Of a stretch of DNA of 64,000 nt, positions 36,608 through 46,726 are shown piece after piece. The stretch's first letter is position 1; every line of letters begins with the position of its first letter. The stretch covers positions 434,001 to 498,000 of the forward strand of contig OZ241358.1 in NCBI GenBank assembly GCA_965200465.1. Direction: 5' to 3'. Under the pieces are notes generated by a model. It did not search any database. It was not told the DNA's origin and saw only the letters and a list, made by a program, of their open reading frames with translations. This DNA comes from Azophilus sp965200465. Its GTDB lineage: Bacteria > Pseudomonadota > Gammaproteobacteria > Pseudomonadales > Azotimanducaceae. Both the position numbers and the translations under genes were made by a program.

Positions 36608-37621
36608 ATGAAGGTGGATGGCGGCATCGGTTGGCGGTTGGACAAGGTGGGGCAGGAGGCCCGGACGCTGGAGGAGGCGGGGTATTCCGGGATCATGACG
36701 GCGGAGACGGCGCACGACCCGTTCTTTCCGTTGGCCGTCGCCGCCGGGCACACGCAGCGGGTGGACCTGATGACCTCCATCGCCGTGGCCTTCGCCCGCT
36801 CGCCCATGACCTTGGCGCAGATCGGCCACGATCTGAACGCCGCCTCCAAGGGCCGCTTCGTGCTCGGCCTCGGCTCGCAGATTCGGGCGCACATCACCAA
36901 GCGCTTCAGCATGCCTTGGTCCAGCCCGGCGGCGCGGATGCGGGAGTTCACCCTGGCCATGCGGGCCATCTGGGCCGCTTGGCATGAGGAGGCGCCGCTG
37001 CAGTTCACCGGGCGCTTCTACCAGCACACGCTGATGACGCCCTTCTTCGCCCCCACCAACCGTGATTACGGGCCGCCCCGGGTGCTGCTGGCGGCGGTTG
37101 GCCCGCTCATGACGGAGGTGGCTGGGGAGGTGGCGGACGGCGTCATCGTCCACGCCTTCACCACCGAGAAGTACCTTCGGGAGACCACGCTGCCGGCCTT
37201 GGAGCGGGGCTTCGCCAAGGCCGGCAAGGCGCGCGCGGACTTCGAGATCGCCTACCCCATGTTCGTGGTCACCGGCGGCACGGAGGAGGGCTTGGCTAAG
37301 GCCAAGGGAGACACCCGCCGCCAGATCGCCTTCTACGGCTCCACCCCAGCCTACAGGCCGGTGCTGGAGAGCGTCGGCGCCGGCGAGCTGCAGCCGCGCC
37401 TGAACGCCATGTCCAAGCAGGGGCGCTGGCGGGAGATGGGCGACCTCATTGGCGACGACCTGCTCGGCGCCTTCGCCGTGGTGGGCGAACCGGAGGCCAT
37501 TCCCAGCCTCATCAAGGCACGCTGCGGCGACTTGGTGGACCGCATCGCCGTGGCCTACTACGACAACATCCCCAAGGAGGACAACCAGCGCTTGGTGGCG
37601 GAGCTTGTTGGTGAAAAATGA
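36608..37621 (+). CDS. LLM-class F420-dependent oxidoreductase
   Basis: A 337-residue luciferase-like protein close to the MSMEG_2256-type F420 group. Segments VDLMTSIAVAFARSPMTLAQ, GRFVLGLGSQIRAHI and AAVGPLMTEVAGEVADG are characteristic. A strong AGGAGGG precedes the start. F420 dependence is inferred from family. Substrate unknown. Confidence 0.85.
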   Translation: MKVDGGIGWRLDKVGQEARTLEEAGYSGIMTAETAHDPFFPLAVAAGHTQRVDLMTSIAVAFARSPMTLAQIGHDLNAASKGRFVLGLGSQIRAHITKRFSMPWSSPAARMREFTLAMRAIWAAWHEEAPLQFTGRFYQHTLMTPFFAPTNRDYGPPRVLLAAVGPLMTEVAGEVADGVIVHAFTTEKYLRETTLPALERGFAKAGKARADFEIAYPMFVVTGGTEEGLAKAKGDTRRQIAFYGSTPAYRPVLESVGAGELQPRLNAMSKQGRWREMGDLIGDDLLGAFAVVGEPEAIPSLIKARCGDLVDRIAVAYYDNIPKEDNQRLVAELVGEK

Positions 37622-37640
37622 AGAAAAGGCGATAAAGGTG

Positions 37641-37670
37641 TTGCTATTTCCTCAATTTTTTCTCTAGAAT
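37641..37670 (+). promoter_or_regulatory. Putative sigma-70 promoter for lytic transglycosylase gene
   Basis: TTGCTA at 37641-37646 and TAGAAT at 37665-37670 are separated by 18 bases in an AT-rich island 35 bases upstream of the ATG at 37705. A clear AGGGAGGG ribosome site follows. Confidence 0.45.
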
Positions 37671-37704
37671 TCACCCCCACTCGACAGGGAGGGATTCGTT
37701 CGTC

Positions 37705-38565
37705 ATGCCGCTAGGGGTTCACCAAGTCCTGCAAGCCATGCACGCCCGCCTGCGTCCTTGCCGGCGCCGGCAAGCCGCGTTTCCGCCGCCTGCGGCGGGC
37801 CTGCGCGTCCCTGTGCATCTGCCCCGGCTTGGCGGTTCCAGGGTGGCGTCGGCGGCCGTGCCCCAGCGCGTTCGCGCACGGCGTCATTATGGGGGCCTTG
37901 CGGCGGCCGTCTTGCGCGTTCGGCTGAATTTGCGACAGTGCCGGAACCTTGCGGCCCTGTTGTTCGAGGCTGGGTTCCGCATTCGTCCGCCCCGGCATTG
38001 GCGCCGGAACCTTGCGTTGCTGCTCGCTGCGGTCGGCTTGCTGAGCGGCTTCACCTACACCAACTACCCCTCCTCGCAGGCCGTTGTCTCCATGACGCTC
38101 CCCAAGCCCGCTTTGCCCAGCCAGTCCTGGCGGGAGCGAACGGCGCAGTTCGGGCAGCGGCTGCATGAAGCCTTCGGCGTGCGCCATGAGACGGCCATGG
38201 AGTTCGCCAGTTGGATCTTGGAGGCCGCGGAGCGGCAACATCTAGCGCCCGAACTGATCGCCAGCTTGGTGTTCACCGAAAGCTCCTTCCGCAAGGTGGC
38301 CTTCTCGTCGGTGGGCGCCGTGGGGCCGGCGCAAATTCAGCCGCAGTACTGGTCGGACTTTTGCGGCGTGCCGGACTTGCACGACCCGGAGCTGAACGTT
38401 TACTGCGGGGCGCAAATACTCGCCCACCTTAAGGAGCTTTGCGGCGGCTTGCAGTGCGCACTGGTGCATTACAACGTGGGCGTGAATTGGCGCAGCAACG
38501 CAGAGGCCGGCTCGCGCTACGTCTCCAAGATCGACCGGCACTTGGCGAAGCTGGAGCCCGTCTAG
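37705..38565 (+). CDS. Membrane-anchored lytic transglycosylase (SLT domain)
   Basis: A 286-residue protein. Residues 1-110 are an Arg-rich cytoplasmic region of unusual length. A TM helix (NLALLLAAVGLLSGFTY) follows near 112, then the SLT domain: ASLVFTESSFRKVAFS with the catalytic Glu, GAVGPAQIQPQYW and ALVHYNVG. It cleaves peptidoglycan glycan strands in the periplasm. The basic leader could be partly non-coding, and a later start is possible. Confidence 0.8.
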   Translation: MPLGVHQVLQAMHARLRPCRRRQAAFPPPAAGLRVPVHLPRLGGSRVASAAVPQRVRARRHYGGLAAAVLRVRLNLRQCRNLAALLFEAGFRIRPPRHWRRNLALLLAAVGLLSGFTYTNYPSSQAVVSMTLPKPALPSQSWRERTAQFGQRLHEAFGVRHETAMEFASWILEAAERQHLAPELIASLVFTESSFRKVAFSSVGAVGPAQIQPQYWSDFCGVPDLHDPELNVYCGAQILAHLKELCGGLQCALVHYNVGVNWRSNAEAGSRYVSKIDRHLAKLEPV

Positions 38566-38575
38566 GGCAAGCCTC

Positions 38576-40225
<1,650 letters not shown>

Positions 40226-40341
40226 CGCCGGCGAGATTCCGGGCAAATGGGAATTGTAGCCGGCAAGCGGCGGCCATGCGGCAAGGGCGCGGTGAAATAT
40301 GCGGGCTACAATCGCCGCCGTTTCCCCTAAGAGCGGATCCT

Positions 40342-41781
40342 TTGCCATTGCGTCTATCCAGCGGGGTGCTGGCCCTTGCCTTGGCGGCTGCCTTCGCCGG
40401 ATGGCTGGCGGTCGAACAGCCCGCGGAGGTGCGCCTAGCCGCGGCGCTGCAAGGCGAGTTCTGGTACGCCCTGAGCATGGACGGGGCGCCGGTCGGCTAT
40501 CTTTCCACCAAGGCGTGGCGCGACCTGCGCGGCCATTGGCGGTTTGACTCCCTCATGCACTTCTCCTTGGACCGGAACCCGCCGGTCAGCATCAGCGAAT
40601 CCTTGACGTTTCGTCCGCTGCCGCCCTATCGGCTGACGGCGGCGGAGCATTGGAGCCGGCAGTTGGGCGCGCCCACTCGAGGCGTGGTCGTGCAGGCGGG
40701 CGACGATGGAGCGGTCGTGCATTTCCACCGCGCCCACTCCGGCCTTGCAGCAGACGAGCCAACGGCCCCGCAAGGCGGCGGCGCCTTGGCGACGGAGTGG
40801 AGCTTCACCTTGGGGGAGCACTTGGCCATTGAGTCCTGGTTGGCGCAGGAGCGGCCGGCCGGCGGCGCCCGCCGGGCCGCCAAGCGGCTGGACTTCGAGG
40901 CCGGCCGGTTGGTTAGCAAGGTCTTCAAGGTGCTGGAGAAAAACGCCCTCGGCTATCGGCTGGCCAGCGCCGCGCCGCTCGGCGCCACCGAGATCCAGCT
41001 AGACGAGAACTTTGCGCCGGTGGAGTTTTCCATGGCCGGCCTCTTCAGGTTGCGGCGCAGCACCAAGGCGGAGGCGCTGCGCATCAGAACGCCCCTGCAC
41101 TTGACCGAGCACCGCATTCCCCTGGACCGAAGCCTGCCCAACCATACAGCGCTTAAGCGCCTGCAGCTCGCCGCCGGCGATGAGCACAACCTGCGCAAGG
41201 TTTGGCCCCAAGCCCGGCGGGGCATCGGCGGCTGGCGCTTGGAGCTGTCCGCAAACCCCGTTTCCGCGGCGGACGCCCCGGCGCTCGCCACCGGCGAGAC
41301 CCTGGCCTATCCCACCTCCCATCCCGCCGTGCAGCGCTTGGCCCGCCGCGCCGTGCAGGGCGCTCCAGACAACGAAGCGGAGCGGCTTGCCGCCTTGGTG
41401 GCCTTCGTGCATGACTACGTCGAGTACCGGCCCAAGGCCCTCCCGTCCAGCGTGCTGGAGACCATTGCCGCCCGCTCGGGCGACTGCACGGAGTTTGCGG
41501 ATCTGCTGACCACCTTGGCGCGCGCCCTAGGCTGGCCGGCCCGCACCGTCATCGGCCTTGCCTACGCGGAGCGGGAGGGGCCGGCCTTGGCCTTTCACGC
41601 TTGGAGCGAGGTTGCGCTCAACGGCGTTTGGCGGGCGGTGGACCCCACTTGGAACCAAGTTCGGGTGGACGCCACCCACATCCCGTTGCCCGGCGACCAA
41701 GCGGCGTTGCTGCGCCTGCTGCACGGGCCGCACGGCTTGCGCTTGCGGGTTCAGGACATGCGCTATTTTGGTGAAAGCTGA
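40342..41781 (+). CDS. Transglutaminase-like domain protein, membrane-anchored
   Basis: A protein of about 479 residues. A hydrophobic N-terminal segment (GVLALALAAAFAGWLA) is followed by a long beta-rich region with FWYALSMDGAPVGYLSTK. The transglutaminase core has RSGDCTEFADLLTTLARALG (Cys), FHAWSEVALNG (His) and WRAVDPTWNQ (Asp), so the catalytic triad is intact. It may act as an envelope protease or peptidase. No ATG is near; TTG 40342 is the best start, divergent from glnS. Confidence 0.75.
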   Translation: MPLRLSSGVLALALAAAFAGWLAVEQPAEVRLAAALQGEFWYALSMDGAPVGYLSTKAWRDLRGHWRFDSLMHFSLDRNPPVSISESLTFRPLPPYRLTAAEHWSRQLGAPTRGVVVQAGDDGAVVHFHRAHSGLAADEPTAPQGGGALATEWSFTLGEHLAIESWLAQERPAGGARRAAKRLDFEAGRLVSKVFKVLEKNALGYRLASAAPLGATEIQLDENFAPVEFSMAGLFRLRRSTKAEALRIRTPLHLTEHRIPLDRSLPNHTALKRLQLAAGDEHNLRKVWPQARRGIGGWRLELSANPVSAADAPALATGETLAYPTSHPAVQRLARRAVQGAPDNEAERLAALVAFVHDYVEYRPKALPSSVLETIAARSGDCTEFADLLTTLARALGWPARTVIGLAYAEREGPALAFHAWSEVALNGVWRAVDPTWNQVRVDATHIPLPGDQAALLRLLHGPHGLRLRVQDMRYFGES

Positions 41782-41968
41782 CGCAAACCGCAGAAAACTT
41801 CCATTTTTTAGCGCTATTCCGGCGCGTTGCTGTGTTAGGGTGCCTTGGCAGCACACTTTTTGGTGCTTATTGCCGCCTAGGGCCTGATGACCGACGGCCT
41901 TGCGGCGGCGGTGCGGCGCCCGAAAGCGTGCATTTCGTTTCTCAATGTGATTCGAGGGGAACTGCGGG

Positions 41969-42295
41969 ATGGAAAATCGCATCATTTTTGGCTTGGGCGC
42001 AATCGCGGCAGTCATTGAAGGGCTGATGCCCGGCATGGTGCCGGCGGGTCTGCTGCCGTTGGTCTTGGTCGTTCTGGGGCTGGTTTACGCCTTCATGAGC
42101 CTTGACGCGGAGGACTCCGCCATGTATGTGGCGGTGGCCATCGGTCTTGGCTTGGCCACCCAAGCGAATGTGCTGAGCAACATTCACGTCATCGGCACTT
42201 ACTTGGACGCCATTGCGGACCAGTTGGCGCTGCTGTACTACGGCGGCGTTATCGGGATTGTGGCCACTAGGGTTTACACCCGCATCAAGGGCTGA
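41969..42295 (+). CDS. Small membrane protein, three TM helices
   Basis: A 108-residue hydrophobic protein. TM helices span about residues 4-22, 25-43 and 48-67, and a fourth hydrophobic stretch is near 86-101. GAGGGGAAC precedes the ATG. No family is recognised. It is followed by a good terminator. Confidence 0.6.
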   Translation: MENRIIFGLGAIAAVIEGLMPGMVPAGLLPLVLVVLGLVYAFMSLDAEDSAMYVAVAIGLGLATQANVLSNIHVIGTYLDAIADQLALLYYGGVIGIVATRVYTRIKG

Positions 42296-42371
42296 CCCCT
42301 TACCGCGCAGGCGGTGCGGGCGCTCCGCTGACGCCGGGCCGCCGCACCGCCCGCCTTGGGTTCGGCAAGCG

Positions 42372-42397
42372 CCGGCCACTGTCGCCGGCCGGTTTTT
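42372..42397 (+). terminator. Rho-independent terminator
   Basis: CCGGCC at 42372-42377 and GGCCGG at 42387-42392 form a 6-bp stem with a 9-nt loop, followed immediately by TTTTT. It lies 77 bases after the small membrane protein gene. Confidence 0.65.
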
Positions 42398-42514
42398 GGG
42401 CGCATTGCTCGAATGCGCCTGTGGCGGTTTTTTGCCGCCTCTATTTGGTGGCGCCGCCTAGCTGAACATGCGGGCCGGGGGCCGCCTTCCCTACGGCACA
42501 CACTTCCCTAGCCC

Positions 42515-42742
42515 TTGGCTGAACTTGGGTTTGCACTTCCCGATGAAGGCGCGGAACGCCTCCTGACAGCCTTGGACCAAGCAAGTTATCCGCGGGAAAT
42601 TGAGCGTCCGGGGTTTCGCTTGCACCCGCTTAAGGGAGCTCGGCGCGGCCAATGGAGCATTCGCGTTTCAGGCAATTGGCGCGTCGTCTTTCGCTTTGTT
42701 GACGGCGAGGCCGTGGATGTGGATATGATTCACTATCATTGA
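42515..42742 (+). CDS. higB: HigB/RelE-type toxin, N-terminally short
   Basis: A 75-residue protein with the HigB core GFRLHPLKGARRGQWSIRVS then NWRVVFRFVDGEAVDVDMIHYH, typical of ribosome-dependent mRNA interferases. Family members begin with about 17 more residues (F-R-H-K-G-L type helix) that are absent here, and the only start is a TTG. It may be truncated and inactive. The antitoxin follows 12 bases later. Confidence 0.75.
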   Translation: MAELGFALPDEGAERLLTALDQASYPREIERPGFRLHPLKGARRGQWSIRVSGNWRVVFRFVDGEAVDVDMIHYH

Positions 42743-42754
42743 GTGGAGGCAAAT

Positions 42755-43018
42755 ATGGCTATGCATGCGCCTGCGCATCCCGGCGAGCTCATCCGCGAGA
42801 GCGTGGATGCCGTGGGTTGGACGGTGGCGGAGTGCAGCGAACGGCTGGGCGTCTCACGCAGTGCCCTGTCTCGGCTGCTTAACGGCCATGCCGCCGTGTC
42901 CCTGCAAATGGCTCTTGCACTGGAGCGGCTTGGCTGGTGTACCGCCGCCTACTGGCTACGGCTGCAGTCCGCTTATGATTTGGCCCAAGTGCGCCGGGAA
43001 GGGGAAGCAGCAGCTTAG
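42755..43018 (+). CDS. higA: HigA-type antitoxin (XRE family)
   Basis: An 87-residue HTH protein. HPGELIRESVDAVGWTVAE leads to the HTH core ECSERLGVSRSALSRLLNG and the WLRLQSAYDLAQVRR tail typical of VapI/HigA antitoxins. It binds its own promoter and neutralises HigB. ATG 42755 is chosen because GGAGG at 42744-42748 is correctly spaced; an in-frame GTG at 42743 is an alternative. Confidence 0.88.
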   Translation: MAMHAPAHPGELIRESVDAVGWTVAECSERLGVSRSALSRLLNGHAAVSLQMALALERLGWCTAAYWLRLQSAYDLAQVRREGEAAA

Positions 43019-43069
43019 CGTTGCTTTGCCTTGGGGCGGCGGCCTGCGCACAGCGCATAGCCGGGAGGT

Positions 43070-44287
43070 TCAGGCGCGGCCGGCGCGGTCCAGCAGTTCG
43101 CGGCCGGTGGCGCAATCCACAACCCAGTCCCCCACCTCCATAAGTCGATTGGGGTCGTCCGTGCCTTTGATCAACTCCGACAGCGCCTCCGCAATGTCCG
43201 CGCCGAACCGCCGATTTGCTTGACGCAGCAGCAACGCCCGCTCCCGCTCAATGCCCTCCGCCCGGCCCCGCGCCATGCCTTGCTCCATGCCTTGCTCCAT
43301 GCCTTGCTCCATGCCTGCAACTCGGCCAAGTCGGAACTTCTCTTCGGCCCATTCATCCAGCGTTTCCTCCAGCATTGGTGGCTCCTCCATCATCCTTGTC
43401 AAGGAAGGCAGCCGAACACCCAAGCGGCGCTCCAGCACACCCTCAACCCACATTCCGAACGACTCCGCCAAGTCCAACTCGCCCTCCGCCTTAAGCAGCC
43501 GGGCGATGGCGGCCATGACGGCCGGCAAGGCCTCGGCGGAAGCGTTCTCCAAAGCGAACTGCGCCAAGGCGAAGTTTACGCCGGCACGGGCGGTCTGCAA
43601 GCCCAGCGCCAAATCGTGCGCAGCAAAGCGCCGCACCTCCAGCAGCACATACTCGAACTTCGGCTGAATTTCGGCCAGTCCCGTTGGCAGGCCCTCCGTC
43701 GCGCTCCTTAGGTCCACGGGCGCTGTCCAAGGCCGGCGGCCGTTGTAAACCAGCAGCGGCAGCAGCGGCGGCGGCCCGCCGCCCGGACCCCGCACCTTGC
43801 CCTCGCGGGACAGGTCGCCGCGCAGCAGGGCGGCGTACTCCTGCATCCGCTCCGCCATGCGCGAATCCACTGTGGATTGAAATTCGATCAGCAAAACGCA
43901 GGTTCCGGGATGCTCCGGCGCCGGAGAAAGCGGGGGAGCCGAACCACGCGGGGGAGCGCCTTGCACGGAGGAACCGTCGGCCCGAGGCCGCGTTGGGCTC
44001 CCTGCACCGGATGCATTGGATGGGCGCCCGGTGGAGGGCAGCAAGTCGATGCGCCAGGGCATGTCGCTGCGGCGGCTGTGCAGGGCCTCGCCGACGTGCT
44101 CCGCCGGCAGGCGGCGCAGGGTGCTGCGGTCAAGCCCCTCGGTCAAATCCCCCGGCAGCAGGCGGAGCAGGTCGGCCGCCATGCGCCGATGCGAGAACAG
44201 GCGCCTTAGGCCGGGGTCGTGCTGCGGGCGGGGAGCGTCCCCTCGCGCATCGGCGCTGGGGCTGTCTTGGGGCGGCTGCTGGTCCAT
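43070..44287 (-). CDS. Rpn-family nuclease-like protein with M-E-Q-G repeats
   Basis: A 405-residue paralogue of the gene at 16059. The nuclease-like core is in CVLLIEFQSTVDSRMAERMQ near residue 130, preceded by MPWRIDLLPS, and LLPLLVYNGRRPWTAPVDL follows. Between the core's Asp and Glu lies a 30-residue Pro/Ser/Gly insertion. Near the C-terminus the sequence GMEQGMEQGMEQGMARG comes from a 12-bp tandem repeat. The C-terminal GDWVVDCATGRELL is shared with the paralogue. Confidence 0.78.
   Translation of the reverse strand: MDQQPPQDSPSADARGDAPRPQHDPGLRRLFSHRRMAADLLRLLPGDLTEGLDRSTLRRLPAEHVGEALHSRRSDMPWRIDLLPSTGRPSNASGAGSPTRPRADGSSVQGAPPRGSAPPLSPAPEHPGTCVLLIEFQSTVDSRMAERMQEYAALLRGDLSREGKVRGPGGGPPPLLPLLVYNGRRPWTAPVDLRSATEGLPTGLAEIQPKFEYVLLEVRRFAAHDLALGLQTARAGVNFALAQFALENASAEALPAVMAAIARLLKAEGELDLAESFGMWVEGVLERRLGVRLPSLTRMMEEPPMLEETLDEWAEEKFRLGRVAGMEQGMEQGMEQGMARGRAEGIERERALLLRQANRRFGADIAEALSELIKGTDDPNRLMEVGDWVVDCATGRELLDRAGRA
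43275..43316 (+). repeat. 12-bp tandem repeat within Rpn-like gene
   Basis: Three full copies of ATGCCTTGCTCC and one half copy. On the coding strand it gives repeated M-E-Q-G, and since the unit is 12 bp, copy-number change would keep the frame. Confidence 0.85.
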
Positions 44288-44539
44288 GCCGCCCAGCTTG
44301 AACCCTCCCGCAGCGCTTGCATACGGCGGCTCTCTGCAATTCGCGTGGCGCTTCGCCGATTGCGGGCCGCATCGCTTCATCCCCCAGACCGTGCGAGTTG
44401 GCGCACGGGGCGGCGGACATGTCGTGGCCGAAAAATGGGGCTTGACATGCGCATGAGAGCTTTAGTAGCTTGGCGGCATGATGCATGGGAGCAAGAGGGG
44501 ATTGCAGGGTGAGGGCGGCCTAACACGGGCGGCGGCGGC

Positions 44540-45187
44540 TTGCTGCGCCCGCGCTTCGGCGCCGCTCCGGCGCATTTTTCCGGACCCCCCCCCCCCCCCC
44601 CCCGTGCGCGCACGACCGGGGTTTGTGCATCACGGTCGATTGGTTCAAACCACCAATTCGCCCGTAGCGGGGTAGCGCCCCGCCTTACAGCGGTTGAGGA
44701 CAAACCGCCTGCGTCGCTGAAGGTTGTCAAGCTCTCACTCATCTGGCTCTTAGCTCATGGGTTAGCCTACAGCGCCGAATCCTTCAGCGGCGGGATCGAT
44801 GACGAAGCCGCAACGCCAGCCACGGTGTCTCTCGACAGAGATTTCCAAACGCTCCAAGAACCCGCCGTAAATTCACTGGATGATGATCCTGCAAGTGAGC
44901 CGAAGGAAAAAAATTCCCCGGTTCCAGCACAAGAGCCACCGCCAGTCTCTGCTGGGTTGGGTAACGATTCGTCGGCACCTATAGCGAGTCCGGTGCAAGC
45001 ATTTAGCGGATCGACGTCCGCACCGTCTTGTGATGATAGGCCTAATACCGATGGAGGCATTGGACTTGACGAAAGCGATTCGCCACAAGACGCTTCACCG
45101 ATTTGGAAAAAGTTGAAAGTCAAGTTGTGCATCGATCTCGATTCTATGTATCTATTCAATCAAAAATGGGATAAGCAAGGAGTTTAA
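44540..45187 (+). CDS. Secreted acidic Pro/Ser-rich protein, first gene of cluster
   Basis: The reading frame is 215 residues but its true start is unclear. The credible part begins near 44719 with a signal-like segment KLSLIWLLAHGLAYSA, then a long acidic, disordered stretch and a basic end PIWKKLKVKLCIDLDS. The only canonical start in frame is TTG 44540, upstream of a C19 tract that makes PPPPPP. An ATG at 44478 lies in another frame and would join if the tract changed by one inserted or two deleted Cs. No family is recognised. The next gene starts two bases after its stop. Confidence 0.45.
   Translation: MLRPRFGAAPAHFSGPPPPPPRARTTGVCASRSIGSNHQFARSGVAPRLTAVEDKPPASLKVVKLSLIWLLAHGLAYSAESFSGGIDDEAATPATVSLDRDFQTLQEPAVNSLDDDPASEPKEKNSPVPAQEPPPVSAGLGNDSSAPIASPVQAFSGSTSAPSCDDRPNTDGGIGLDESDSPQDASPIWKKLKVKLCIDLDSMYLFNQKWDKQGV
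44585..44603 (+). repeat. Homopolymeric C19 tract at the cluster head
   Basis: Nineteen consecutive C residues upstream of the signal-like segment of the first cluster gene. Its length makes slippage likely during replication, and assembly error also possible. A TTGACA at 44442-44447 upstream has only weak -10 candidates. Confidence 0.9.
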
Positions 45188-45189
45188 TC

Positions 45190-45873
45190 ATGCCAATTCG
45201 ACGCCGAGGCGATGGCGAAATTGTTGATGAGAAAACCCTGCCCGTGGGCACGGAGAAGGGTGGGGGAGATTCGGAGTCTCCATCTGTGGCGGCCACGGTG
45301 CCAGTGGGGAATGGTCCTCGTAGGGAGTCACTGTTTGACGCCGATGATGGCGGAGGACGCTTGGATGCGCCCACAGAACCTCTCGGAAAAAACAAGCAAA
45401 GCCGTAGGACGGATTTGCAATTGGGCAGTTCGGAGGGCTCACCCAAAACTCGTGTTTTCAGGCCTAGTCTAAGCGAAGCCTCGCTGACCCATCCACCTGT
45501 GGAGCAAGGCGAGCCCATGGCAGATCCGCCAACAGGCTGGCTCGTGGTGGTGCAAGGTCCTGGTAAGGGTCGAGTGCTGACGCTTGGCAACGGCATGAAC
45601 GCCGTCGGTCGCAGCGAAGAGTCCCGGGTGCGTTTGGATTTTGGTGACGACAATGTATCCCGCACCAATCACGCCCGGTTGATCTATGAACCGCGAACGC
45701 GCCGCTGGTTGCTGAGCCATGGGGACGGTACCAATCTGACATACCTCAATGGAGAGGTTGTGGTGAACGTGGTGGAGATCGAATCGGGCGCGGAGATACA
45801 AATAGGCTCCACAACCATGCGATTTCAAGCCTTTTGCTCCAAGGCATTCGACTGGTCTGACCTTGATGCTTGA
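45190..45873 (+). CDS. FHA-domain protein
   Basis: A 227-residue soluble protein. Residues 1-110 are low complexity and acidic. The FHA domain at about 113-212 has VVVQGPGKGRVLTLG, the conserved GRSEES, SRTNHARLIYE and GDGTNLTYLNGE. FHA domains bind phosphothreonine, so it is a likely reader for the two kinases in this cluster. AAGGAG precedes the ATG, and the gene overlaps the PP2C gene by eight bases. Confidence 0.85.
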   Translation: MPIRRRGDGEIVDEKTLPVGTEKGGGDSESPSVAATVPVGNGPRRESLFDADDGGGRLDAPTEPLGKNKQSRRTDLQLGSSEGSPKTRVFRPSLSEASLTHPPVEQGEPMADPPTGWLVVVQGPGKGRVLTLGNGMNAVGRSEESRVRLDFGDDNVSRTNHARLIYEPRTRRWLLSHGDGTNLTYLNGEVVVNVVEIESGAEIQIGSTTMRFQAFCSKAFDWSDLDA

Positions 45874-46702
45874 AGGTCGGGATTTTGCGGCGGCCGCCAC
45901 TATTGGCAGCCGTGATCGCCAAGAGGACGACTGGGGAACGCATGCCAACCCTCCGGCGTTGGAGAAAGGTGCCGTCCTGTTGGCGGTCGTGGCGGACGGA
46001 ATGGGTGGTGCGCCCGCTGGTGATCTCGCTAGCCACCTCGCCATTCAAGCGTTTCTTGACAGCTATTCGGCAATCCAACGCCCGGCAAGGGAGCGGTTGC
46101 GCCATGCCTTGGCCCATGCGAACCGTGAACTCGGTATCGCCGTTGAAACAACACCTGATTTGACCGGCATGGGATGCACGTTGGTCGCGGCACTCTTTTT
46201 TTCGGACCGCGTTGAGTGGCTGAGCGTAGGTGACTCCTTCATCTTACTGTGCCGTGAGGGTCGATTGGAACGCATCAATCCATTGCATATCTACGCTAGA
46301 GAGCTTGATGAGCGTGTCCGGCGAGGTGAAATTTCTCCGGAGTACGCGCATTGCAACCCAGACCGTGCGTCCTTGACCAGCGTGGTGATGGGTGGACTCC
46401 TAGAGGAAGTTTCCCAGGGCGAACTGTTGTTGGAACCCGGGGATTTGGTGGTGTTGGCTAGTGATGGAATAGCGACCTTACCGGAGGATGAGTTGGTTTC
46501 CATCTGTTCTGGGCATGTTGAACAAGATGCATCGCCAGTTGCCGAAAGTCTAGTGGCGCGGATCGAGGCGCTGGGGGCAAAGGGACAAGACAATGCAACG
46601 GTAATTGTTGTGCGGCGGGCTGCGGACGAGGCGGATATGCTGGCCCTTCGGGAGAGGGGTATGCACGAAGAGCTGTCGATCGCCACCGGAAGCCAAATGT
46701 GA
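45866..46702 (+). CDS. PP2C-family Ser/Thr phosphatase (1)
   Basis: A 278-residue cytoplasmic phosphatase. All metal-binding motifs are present: GSRDRQEDDWG, VVADGMGGAPAG, VLASDGIATLP and GQDNATVIVV. It should reverse phosphorylation by the kinases downstream. It starts at ATG 45866 inside the end of the FHA gene, showing tight coupling. Confidence 0.88.
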   Translation: MLEGRDFAAAATIGSRDRQEDDWGTHANPPALEKGAVLLAVVADGMGGAPAGDLASHLAIQAFLDSYSAIQRPARERLRHALAHANRELGIAVETTPDLTGMGCTLVAALFFSDRVEWLSVGDSFILLCREGRLERINPLHIYARELDERVRRGEISPEYAHCNPDRASLTSVVMGGLLEEVSQGELLLEPGDLVVLASDGIATLPEDELVSICSGHVEQDASPVAESLVARIEALGAKGQDNATVIVVRRAADEADMLALRERGMHEELSIATGSQM

Positions 46703-46726
46703 GCGGGAAACTAGGGAGAAATTGAG

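Noticed and set aside
40253..40312. Divergent TACAAT -10 elements between glnS and the transglutaminase-like gene
   Set aside because: Both hexamers are present on opposite strands, but neither has a credible -35 element.
44442..44470. Promoter with TTGACA for the signalling cluster
   Set aside because: The -35 hexamer is perfect but no acceptable -10 occurs at 16-18 bp spacing, so it is mentioned only as a possibility.
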